Assembly: GCA_023460395.1 (NCBI GenBank)
Contig: JAEWQB010000019.1
Location: 67,011-131,010, forward strand
Origin: Pseudomonadota bacterium
Lineage (GTDB): Bacteria > Desulfobacterota > Desulfovibrionia > Desulfovibrionales > Desulfovibrionaceae
DNA length: 64,000 nucleotides
Reading direction: 5' to 3'
Both the position numbers and the translations under genes were made by a program. Every line of letters starts with the position of its first letter. Within the stretch, counting starts at the first letter, position 1. Shown here one piece after another: positions 25,404 through 32,210 of the stretch. Below the pieces are notes generated by a model. It had not been told where the DNA came from. It saw only the letters and a program-made list of their open reading frames with translations, and ran no database searches.

Positions 25404-25438
25404 CATCGGCTCCGGCACGGCGGAGAATGGGCGGGTGC

Positions 25439-26263
25439 ATGCGTATAGTTTTTTGCATTGACGATAACCCCCGGTACCTCATGCTGGTCAAGGTCGCGGT
25501 CCGTAGCCTGCGTGCTTTGTACGGCAATGATGTGCCCGTGCTCTGTGTCTACGGCGGGGCTGATGAGGGTATTATCAATGCCGTGTGGGAAGAAGGCATT
25601 CCGCTGGCTCTCCATGAGCCTGTACTGAGCCGACAGGTGGTTCCCCCTCAGTTTCATCGCGCTATCGGCGCGTTCCTTAAGCTGGAACTGGCGTTGCTGC
25701 CGGAACTCGCAAACGAGGAGTATGTGCTGTACTGCGACAGCGATATGTACTTCCATTCCCGTTTTGACGCTTTGCTGACGGAGCGCCCGCCTTACATGGC
25801 GATGGCGCGGGAAGCGTCCGCAATCTTTTTTCACGACATCGAAACGATGCGGTACGAGTGGCGCGATAGAGAATATGTGGTGCGCATGCCCTTTCCCATC
25901 TGGACGTTTTCATCCGGGGTGGTGATGTTTAATCTGGGGCGGCTGCGCCGCCACGACCACATCCACAACTTTCTCGCTTTTTGTGCGCAAAATTTGCACC
26001 ACATCGGCAATCTGGACCAGTCACTGCTGAACTATTTTTTTGGTAGTCGGGTTACTAAACTGCCATTTCCTTTCAACTGTCCCCCGTATCGCGCGGAATC
26101 CCGCGGGCAGGGCAGCCTTATCCATTTCCACGGACCCAAGCCGTGGGATGTGAGCACGCCGTTATGGCGGGAACTGCGCATTAACCATTATTCATGGTTC
26201 CGCCAACAGTGGTATTCCCTGCTCACGCCGGAAGAACGTGAGCAGGTCCGTACATGGGAATAG
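25439..26263 (+). CDS. Glycosyltransferase family 8 protein
   Basis: This is a roughly 274-residue retaining GT-A glycosyltransferase. It starts with MRIVFCIDDNPRYL (nucleotide-sugar strand), has the DxD metal motif in YVLYCDSDMYFHS, then FSSGVVMFNLGRL, the acceptor loop GNLDQSLLNYFF, and the C-terminal HFHGPKPWD histidine ligand, all GT8 signatures. The donor could be UDP-glucose or UDP-galactose; the acceptor is unknown. An in-frame ATG at 25427 adds four residues; I chose 25439 because the family core begins there. No other polysaccharide genes are next to it. Confidence 0.87.
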   Translation: MRIVFCIDDNPRYLMLVKVAVRSLRALYGNDVPVLCVYGGADEGIINAVWEEGIPLALHEPVLSRQVVPPQFHRAIGAFLKLELALLPELANEEYVLYCDSDMYFHSRFDALLTERPPYMAMAREASAIFFHDIETMRYEWRDREYVVRMPFPIWTFSSGVVMFNLGRLRRHDHIHNFLAFCAQNLHHIGNLDQSLLNYFFGSRVTKLPFPFNCPPYRAESRGQGSLIHFHGPKPWDVSTPLWRELRINHYSWFRQQWYSLLTPEEREQVRTWE

Positions 26264-26378
26264 CGCGGGGCTGCCCCTTCCGGGCGCGATATCATTATTG
26301 CACCTTACAGAATATCCAAGACACTCGCCTGATCTGATTCTACATTGTTATATCGCGAGGCACGACTCTGTCACAGTG

Positions 26379-26408
26379 TTGTGAAGTATTTGAATACTAT
26401 GTTATATA
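26379..26408 (+). promoter_or_regulatory. Promoter with embedded palindrome before the diguanylate cyclase gene
   Basis: TTGTGA (26379-26384) and TTATAT (26402-26407) are separated by 17 bp. The spacer contains the perfect dyad AGTATT (26385-26390)/AATACT (26393-26398) with a TG centre. A repressor bound there would occlude RNA polymerase. Confidence 0.4.
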
Positions 26409-26508
26409 GTGTAGTTTTTCACGTTGTTGAGATAGCTTTTGTGTTTTGTGCACGACTTTGCTATGGAGCAGGAAACGATGTGCAAAAGCACTGGGGGGCG
26501 GTGCATTC

Positions 26509-27447
26509 ATGGGTGACTTCATGCCAGATATAGAAATGATTGAACGTATGCTGCAAACGGAGCGGTATGCGTGGCTTTCTCTAACCCATGATATGGGCGC
26601 GGTTATTTCCATTGACGGGCGGTTTGAAGATGCAAATACGCAGTGGGGGGCAACCACAGGATACGACCAGACCGCGTTGTTGGGCAGCTATTTGGTGGAG
26701 TACATGCACTTCGACGACAGAGAGCGGGCGCTGGCGGAGTTGCAGGCGCTTATCACGGCTGACGTAAGCAGCACCTCTGTAGTCTTCCGTTTTCTTTGTG
26801 CCGACGGCACATACACTCGGCTCAGTTGGAGCCTGATGTTTTCTCCCGAATATGAGTGCTTTTTTTGCACTGTCAGGAACGGCAACGAATCCCAGACCGA
26901 CAGAGCTGTGCGCTATGCTTATAAAGACGTGCTCACAGGGCTGGGGAACCGTCTCTACTTGATGGATAGCGTGCCGTGCTGGCTGCACGACGCGCGTGCT
27001 TCTAAGCAGCAGGTTGCGGTCTGTTTTCTAGATCTTGACGGGTTCAAGCAGGTGAATGACACCTTTGGGCACAAGGTGGGCGACCAGCTTCTCAAAAAGG
27101 TGGCGGAACGCTTGCTTGAGTGCGTGCCCCAGCAGGATGGCGTGGTGCGGCTGGGGGGCGATGAATTTGTGCTGGTGCTGCGCAATGTGTGTTCGCGCGA
27201 CGGACTGTCCGAACTTCTCCGAGAACTCATTGCGTCGGTTAATTCGCCCGCGAGTATTGAAGGACGGGAATGCAGCGTGGGCGTGAGCGTGGGAGTCAGT
27301 TTTTTTCCTGAAGACGGTGCGACTCTGGACGAACTGGTGCAGGCCGCGGATGACGCCATGTATGGTGTGAAGCGCGGGGGAAAAAACAATTTTTCGTTTC
27401 ACCTGCCCGCGAGCTCAAATCTGGGTTCCGGCGGCTGTGACGCGTAA
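26509..27447 (+). CDS. PAS-GGDEF diguanylate cyclase
   Basis: This 312-residue protein has a PAS domain (residues about 20-135: ISIDGRFEDANTQWGATTGYDQTALLG) and a C-terminal GGDEF domain. The catalytic loop is intact (VVRLGGDEFVLVLR), with KDVLTGLGNRLYL at the domain entry and LDLDGFKQVNDTFGH for metal binding, so it should make cyclic-di-GMP. No obvious RxxD inhibitory site precedes the GGDEF loop. The ATG at 26509 follows a G-rich tract. A 12-codon frame (26478-26516) overlaps this start codon, hinting at coupling. Confidence 0.9.
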   Translation: MGDFMPDIEMIERMLQTERYAWLSLTHDMGAVISIDGRFEDANTQWGATTGYDQTALLGSYLVEYMHFDDRERALAELQALITADVSSTSVVFRFLCADGTYTRLSWSLMFSPEYECFFCTVRNGNESQTDRAVRYAYKDVLTGLGNRLYLMDSVPCWLHDARASKQQVAVCFLDLDGFKQVNDTFGHKVGDQLLKKVAERLLECVPQQDGVVRLGGDEFVLVLRNVCSRDGLSELLRELIASVNSPASIEGRECSVGVSVGVSFFPEDGATLDELVQAADDAMYGVKRGGKNNFSFHLPASSNLGSGGCDA

Positions 27448-27520
27448 TCACTTCGCGGGCATGCGGCTCTTGTCTCCGGTGGGTACAGCAAAAGACAGTT
27501 AGCCGTGCAGGAGGTTCCCT

Positions 27521-28087
27521 ATGACCGCGCATCCCGTGGCAGCAGGAAAAAGCAGTATCGGTTTTGTCGAACTGGAGCGATTATTCCCTCTGGTGCTTGT
27601 GGATCGTCCGGCGGTGTATCTTGATCTGGCCTGCGGTGCCGGTAAATACAGCCTCGCGTTGGCCCCTCGTCTTGCGGAGGGGAGCCTGCTGCACGGATTA
27701 GATTTGTGGGAAGAGGGCGTGACCGCACTGCGATCTGAAGCTGCCCGGCTGGGCTTTCCCCACGTTTCCGCTGATGTGGCGGACCTGACGAAACCGTTGC
27801 CGGTTCCCGACGCTTCTGTTGACGTATGCCTCATAGCCACCGTGCTGCACGATCTGATTCCCGCCGGGCGGGAAGCTGTGTTGGGTGAGTTGCAGCGAGT
27901 GCTCGCACCGGAGGGAGCGGTGGTGGTTATTGAATTCAAGCCGCTCGATCACGGCCCGGGGCCGCGCCGGGAACACCGCATTGCCGTGGCTGATGCCGAA
28001 GCCCTGTTCGCCCCGCATGGGTTTGTGCGGGACGCACTGGCCGATATGGGCGAATATACCTACCTTGCCCGGTTTGTGAGAGGGTAG
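27521..28087 (+). CDS. Class I SAM-dependent methyltransferase
   Basis: This is a 188-residue cytosolic methyltransferase. Motif I, VYLDLACGAGKYSLALAPRL, binds the SAM methionine end; an acidic residue in HGLDLWEE ends strand 2. SADVADLTKPLPVPDASVDVCLI and LQRVLAPEGAVVVIEFKP are the standard motifs II to IV. The short size and lack of extra domains give no substrate clue; UbiE/arsenite-type small-molecule methylation is possible. GCAGGAGG lies before the ATG. Confidence 0.87.
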   Translation: MTAHPVAAGKSSIGFVELERLFPLVLVDRPAVYLDLACGAGKYSLALAPRLAEGSLLHGLDLWEEGVTALRSEAARLGFPHVSADVADLTKPLPVPDASVDVCLIATVLHDLIPAGREAVLGELQRVLAPEGAVVVIEFKPLDHGPGPRREHRIAVADAEALFAPHGFVRDALADMGEYTYLARFVRG

Positions 28088-28221
28088 CGCGTACCGTTTG
28101 GGACGGGGCGCATCCAAGGCACGCCTGAAGGCGGTTTGTGGTGCGGTGGGCAGTCTGCCAGCTCTGAACGTGGTTTTTTCTTTTTCCCCCCGTCCCGGTC
28201 TTTCGCGGGCCCGCGCCGGAG

Positions 28222-28848
28222 TCAGCCGGGCATAACCGCCACGACCTGTTCGCGCATCAGGACTTCCAGCAGTTCTACTACGGGCAATCCCACCACATTG
28301 GACCACGAGCCGTCGATGCGTGTTACCAGAAACGCACCGATTCCCTGAATGGCGTAAGCTCCGGCTTTATCCATGGGTTCCCCAGTGCGGATGTACGCGC
28401 GGAGCGCGTCCTGCGAATGGGGAGCCATGGTAACGTGCGTGGACACCGTAAAGCTGATTGTCCGGCTGTCAGGAAGTGCTACGCAAACACCTGTGATAAC
28501 CTGATGGGTTGCGCCCGCCAGACGGGTGAGCATGGCAAGCGCATGTGCCGTATTGTGCGGTTTGCCCATAATTTCAGTGTGCAGGACGACAATGGTGTCT
28601 GCGCCAATCGTGCAGGCGCGCGGGTGTTCTGCCGCCGCAGCCACGGTTTTGGCGTGGGCGGCGCGACGGGCAAAGGCGTCCGGCACTTCCCCAGCCAGAG
28701 GGGCTGGCTCCGCTCCGGGCACGGTGCAAACGGAAAAGGCAATACCAAGGTCGTGCAAAAAATCATGTCGGCGTGGGGAAGCGGAAGCCAGCACGACAGG
28801 CATCTGCGCGGTATAGACGTCACGATATTGGGAAGGCTGCGTGTGCAT
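28222..28848 (-). CDS. maf: Maf family nucleotide pyrophosphatase
   Basis: This is a 208-residue Maf/HAM1-like fold protein, a house-cleaning nucleoside triphosphate pyrophosphatase that removes modified nucleotides. Signatures: VVLASASPRRHDFL with the substrate-binding SxSPRR, IGADTIVVLHTEIMGKP with the metal-binding Asp, and DKAGAYAIQGIGAFLV near the C-terminus. The ATG at 28848 has CAGGAG upstream; about 15 extra residues precede the core. It is convergent with the methyltransferase gene. Confidence 0.92.
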   Translation of the reverse strand: MHTQPSQYRDVYTAQMPVVLASASPRRHDFLHDLGIAFSVCTVPGAEPAPLAGEVPDAFARRAAHAKTVAAAAEHPRACTIGADTIVVLHTEIMGKPHNTAHALAMLTRLAGATHQVITGVCVALPDSRTISFTVSTHVTMAPHSQDALRAYIRTGEPMDKAGAYAIQGIGAFLVTRIDGSWSNVVGLPVVELLEVLMREQVVAVMPG

Positions 28849-29021
28849 GCCAAGCTCCTGTAATAGAGTACATTTGCCTTGTGGCGCATTTTTTCTTGCG
28901 GCGCAAGTGGAGAAAGCCTGTGAAGAAACCTAAACTTTTGGTGCGAACTGCCGAAGAAAAGGCATCAGCGCATGCTTTCCCCTCATTGTGGATGTGACTG
29001 AAAAAAATGTGGGCATAGCCC

Positions 29022-29048
29022 TAAAGTTCTCCCTGTATTCTCCGATAA
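29022..29048 (+). promoter_or_regulatory. Sigma-28 (FliA) promoter for the flgM operon
   Basis: TAAAGTTC (29022-29029), an 11-bp spacer, then TCCGATAA (29041-29048). Against the sigma-28 consensus TAAAGTTT-N11-GCCGATAA this is 14 of 16 with exact spacing. The start codon of the first gene is 22 bp downstream. Confidence 0.85.
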
Positions 29049-29069
29049 GGAGGACGAAGGGAGAATAGT

Positions 29070-29486
29070 ATGACCGTTACGTCGTTTTATATCCGTAACA
29101 TGCTGCTGAAGTATGATCAGCAGCTTGTGACCGCCCGGCGGCTGGCGCGCTACAAAGAAGCGCTCCGAAAAGCCCGTGGCGGAGAGGGGGAGAGTATTCC
29201 CCCGGATGTGAAGCGTGCCGTCATGGTGGAACGCATCGCGCGGGAGGTCATGGAAAGCCTGTTGCTTTCCGGCAGTGACAATCCCATTGTACGGGAGATA
29301 ACGGCACAGCTTGAGCAGGAAGTGGGAGAAAAACTCCATTTCCGGTATCCGCCGACCGAACTCGACCTTCAGGTCTACCGGGAAACCCCGGAGGGACTGG
29401 TGGAGGTAACGCCAGCCGAGAAAGCGGTCTTTATGGAAAAGCTGTGGCAGATCTCTTTGGACAAGGTGGATGCCACCATGTTATGA
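29070..29486 (+). CDS. DVU0524-type FlgM-associated flagellar protein
   Basis: This is a 138-residue soluble protein with no signal peptide or membrane segment. It is rich in charged helices in the first 80 residues and ends with KAVFMEKLWQISLDKVDATML. Its place directly before flgM and opposite fliW-csrA matches the conserved Desulfovibrio gene known only by the DVU0524 family name. It is driven by a near-consensus sigma-28 promoter, so it is a late flagellar gene. Its function is unknown; a partner or chaperone role with FlgM is only inference. GGGAGA precedes the ATG. Confidence 0.8.
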   Translation: MTVTSFYIRNMLLKYDQQLVTARRLARYKEALRKARGGEGESIPPDVKRAVMVERIAREVMESLLLSGSDNPIVREITAQLEQEVGEKLHFRYPPTELDLQVYRETPEGLVEVTPAEKAVFMEKLWQISLDKVDATML

Positions 29487-29513
29487 GGGGCGTGACGTCC
29501 CGGGGAGACTCGT

Positions 29514-29819
29514 ATGGAAATAAAGACATATTTAAACAATCTCGATCCGTATCAGGCCAAGCTTGAGAAATCGGAATCCGCCAAGGCGAAAGACTCCCGC
29601 CGGGGGACAGAAACCAAGGGCGAATCCGGTGACCGGGTAAGCGTTTCCGATGAGGCACGCTTGCGCACGGAGGCCTATCGTACTGCCCTGAACGCGCCGG
29701 AGGTGCGTCAGGAAAAGGTAACTGCGCTTAAGGCGCAGGTGGACGCCGGAGAGTATCAGATAGATAGCCAGAAGGTAGCGGAAAAGCTTATCCGCGAGGA
29801 AAGCGAAATCTTTCAGTAG
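29514..29819 (+). CDS. flgM: Anti-sigma-28 factor FlgM
   Basis: This is a 101-residue, highly polar, largely disordered protein. The C-terminal half (VSVSDEARLRTEAYRTALN, then RQEKVTALKAQVDAGEYQID and VAEKLIREES) matches the sigma-28-binding helices of FlgM. It holds FliA inactive until the hook is complete and is then exported. It sits 27 bp downstream of the DVU0524-type gene in a sigma-28-driven operon, giving feedback on its own sigma factor. Confidence 0.92.
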   Translation: MEIKTYLNNLDPYQAKLEKSESAKAKDSRRGTETKGESGDRVSVSDEARLRTEAYRTALNAPEVRQEKVTALKAQVDAGEYQIDSQKVAEKLIREESEIFQ

Positions 29820-29884
29820 CCGGGTTGTCCTGATACAACATTCTGACAGGCGTGGCACTGTCCATTCGTAGGCATGAAAAACAG

Positions 29885-29921
29885 ACGGACGCCGGAGTAG
29901 CTCCCCGGCGTCCGTTTTTTT
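29885..29921. terminator. Bidirectional terminator between flgM and fliW
   Basis: A perfect 11-bp stem, ACGGACGCCGG (29885-29895) with CCGGCGTCCGT (29905-29915), is followed by seven T on the plus strand and preceded by an A run (29877-29881) that serves the minus strand. Confidence 0.9.
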
Positions 29922-29951
29922 GTTATGGACAGGGCACGACGCGTTTCCCGG

Positions 29952-30401
29952 TTATTCCCGTGGAGCGTGCAGATATACTTGGCTGGGAAATTTAGCATCC
30001 ACTTGTGGAATTTGAAGGCCCAGTCGTGCCCGGTGATTGATGAGGATAGGCCCGGTGAGATTAAGCGCGGTTTTTTCCGGCTCTCCTTTGGGGATGCTCA
30101 CCGTGACCAGCACGGCAACCTGCCGGATATTCTGGAAGCGCAGGAGTTTTTGTTCGGCGTCACCCACACGAATGGGGTAGTCCTTCAAAAAACTATAAGG
30201 GTCGGCGACGAGCAACCCAAGCCGGGGGTCGTTCATGCTTTGCAACACCAGAAACGGCGACTGCTCGCGCAACTGGAGCAGCGTGAATTCATGTTCCCCT
30301 TCAAAGCCCATGAGGCCGCGAGGGAAATAAATCACCTTGTCCAGCGATACGGCCTGTCTGCCGAGGCGCGTGTGTACTATCGTATTGTTTTGCCTTGCCA
30401 T
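29952..30401 (-). CDS. fliW: Flagellar assembly factor FliW
   Basis: This is a 149-residue FliW (VIYFPRGLMGFEGEHEFTLLQ; FLVLQSMNDPRLGLLVADP are typical). FliW binds CsrA and flagellin alternately, so that flagellin translation follows demand. It overlaps csrA by 25 bp, indicating tight coupling of the two partners. It has about 35 fewer bases of downstream space before a bidirectional terminator. Confidence 0.94.
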   Translation of the reverse strand: MARQNNTIVHTRLGRQAVSLDKVIYFPRGLMGFEGEHEFTLLQLREQSPFLVLQSMNDPRLGLLVADPYSFLKDYPIRVGDAEQKLLRFQNIRQVAVLVTVSIPKGEPEKTALNLTGPILINHRARLGLQIPQVDAKFPSQVYLHAPRE

Positions 30402-30616
30402 AACTGGGTAGCCGCCAGAAGGTCCGCATCACTTGTTTCAAGGGCCATGCGGTTTTGTTCTTTCACCCGCAAATAGATTTCTTCCCGGTACACAGTCATA
30501 TCCTCAGGCACTTCAAGCCCAAGTTTGATCTGCTTGCCCTGCACGCTGAGGACAGTGATCTTTATGGTATCGCCCAGATGGAGGCTTTCTCCGGGGCGCC
30601 GGGTAAGAATGAGCAT
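30377..30616 (-). CDS. csrA: Carbon storage/flagellin translational regulator CsrA
   Basis: This is a 79-residue RNA-binding dimer. The N-terminus MLILTRRPGESLHLGD and core IKITVLSVQGKQIKLGLEVP are conserved, with the RNA-binding EVPEDMTVYREEIY stretch. The C-terminal 25 residues extend beyond E. coli CsrA, as in FliW-dependent CsrA proteins. The start lies 5 nt past the flgL stop with little Shine-Dalgarno, implying coupling to flgL. It is expected to repress flagellin translation by binding GGA motifs in mRNA leaders. Confidence 0.95.
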   Translation of the reverse strand: MLILTRRPGESLHLGDTIKITVLSVQGKQIKLGLEVPEDMTVYREEIYLRVKEQNRMALETSDADLLAATQLWQGKTIR

Positions 30617-30621
30617 AGGCG

Positions 30622-32175
30622 TCAGATAAAGTTGGAAAGGTTCATTTGCATGATCTGCGCGGACGACTTAAGCACACTGTTGTAAATGAGTTGCTGCTGC
30701 GCAAGTTTGGTCATGAGTTCTGCCACGTCAATGTCCTCAATATTGCTCATTCTGGATTTTTCGTCCAGTTCCAGTGTGGTGAGCACATTTTTTGTCACGG
30801 TAAGGCGGTTTTCGCGCCCGCCCACAGAGGCGGCCTGCGTCATGATCAGCGAACTTGCGGTTTTAAGGTCGTCCAGTGCCTCCTGAATGCCTTGCTGGTT
30901 GTTTGTTTCCAGATACCCCACAAGGCGTCCCACGGTTTCAAACATATTACGCCCGTCACCGTCATAGGCGGCGGAGGGAGTTGTTTCCCCCGGTGCGGTA
31001 TAAATTCCGCCGAATACGTCTTTGCCGATGCTGTTTACCGTGATGGTTTCGTTGCGGGAAATCTCAAAAGAAATGTCGCCCCGCTGGGGATGCACAACAA
31101 ACTGTTCCCCCTGCGCCAGCGTGGTGGCGGCGCTGCTGCCCGACAGCGTGAGGAAACCACCCGGAATGGGCAACGAAGCGTTGCTGCTGGCGGCGGCGTT
31201 GGAAGAGACATTGCCCGTAACCCACGTGTTGCCGTTGTCCTGGCTGTAAGAATATTCCACAACCCCGCCCACGGTGGCGGAGGCGTTGTCGATCCGAACT
31301 AAAATATCCTGCCGGAAAACTCCGGTCGCTTCCGCTGTAACATCGGAATCGCCATACTGTGTGATGGTGGGGGGCATATCATTGGAGTCGCCCTTGTAGA
31401 CGGCGGTGGGGCGGATATACATCCATGTGCCGTTCATGCCGCCATTGCTCAGAGTCTCGTGGGGGTTGGTCGTATCCACGGCCTGCACGGAAATGCCCGC
31501 CTGAAGTGATACTTCCACACCGCCAACGCTAAAGGAACTGTCGCCCGCGGGGATAACGCCATCCTGCCATGTTTTACCCGCATCGGTGGAATAGCGTAAT
31601 GGCACATCCACCGGGCCGCCGATGGTGGCATTTCCGGTGAATTGGACCATATAGGTCGTTTCCGCCGCGCCGGAAATGGAATAGCTCCCGTTGGAGAACA
31701 CGGTATCATTGGAAGAAATATTCAGCCCCTGCACAAACGCAGGGCTGTCTGTCTTATGACCGGAAAAAATATGACGGTCTTCGAATTCCGTGTTGGCCAG
31801 ATTGATAAGCTCTTCATACAACTGACGAACTTCGTAGCTGATTTGCTCACGGTTTTCAGCGCTTACCGAACCCGTGGCGGCCTGTTCCGCCAGACCGGAC
31901 ATGCGGGTGAGCAGCGTGTTTACCTGCGTAAGCGTTCCATCAGCCAGACTAAGCCAGCTCGAAGCGGTGTCGATATTTTTTTTATATTGCGTGATGCCCG
32001 CCAGAGAATCCCGGTAGTTGAGCACACGCGCTGTGCCGATAGGATCGTCAGACGGCTTGTTGATGCGCTTCTGGCTGGAGGCCTGAATATTGGACTCCAT
32101 AAGATTGGCGAGCGATGAGTTCATGTTCGACACAAAGCTTGTGAACATGCTGCGCTGTGATACGCGTATTGCCAT
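30622..32175 (-). CDS. flgL: Flagellar hook-filament junction protein FlgL with Asp-box insert
   Basis: This 517-residue protein is much longer than the roughly 320 residues of enteric FlgL. The conserved N-terminal (MAIRVSQRSMFTSFVSNMNSS to about residue 140) and C-terminal (about 405-517) coiled-coil regions form the axial core joining FlgK to the filament. Between them is an insert of some 240 residues rich in beta-strand and Gly/Ser/Thr. It contains two exact Asp-box (BNR) motifs, STDAGKTW (196-203) and SQDNGNTW (311-318). GAGAGGG lies before the ATG. It is part of the flg operon, 35 bp after flgK. Confidence 0.93.
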   Translation of the reverse strand: MAIRVSQRSMFTSFVSNMNSSLANLMESNIQASSQKRINKPSDDPIGTARVLNYRDSLAGITQYKKNIDTASSWLSLADGTLTQVNTLLTRMSGLAEQAATGSVSAENREQISYEVRQLYEELINLANTEFEDRHIFSGHKTDSPAFVQGLNISSNDTVFSNGSYSISGAAETTYMVQFTGNATIGGPVDVPLRYSTDAGKTWQDGVIPAGDSSFSVGGVEVSLQAGISVQAVDTTNPHETLSNGGMNGTWMYIRPTAVYKGDSNDMPPTITQYGDSDVTAEATGVFRQDILVRIDNASATVGGVVEYSYSQDNGNTWVTGNVSSNAAASSNASLPIPGGFLTLSGSSAATTLAQGEQFVVHPQRGDISFEISRNETITVNSIGKDVFGGIYTAPGETTPSAAYDGDGRNMFETVGRLVGYLETNNQQGIQEALDDLKTASSLIMTQAASVGGRENRLTVTKNVLTTLELDEKSRMSNIEDIDVAELMTKLAQQQLIYNSVLKSSAQIMQMNLSNFI

Positions 32176-32210
32176 GGCGTTACCCTCTCTGTCCTATTCC
32201 GCGCGGGCCG

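Noticed and set aside
28916..28999. A 25-codon GTG frame before the flgM operon promoter
   Set aside because: It has a GGAGAAAG-like sequence upstream but the peptide has no features and it lies outside the flgM transcript; too weak to call.
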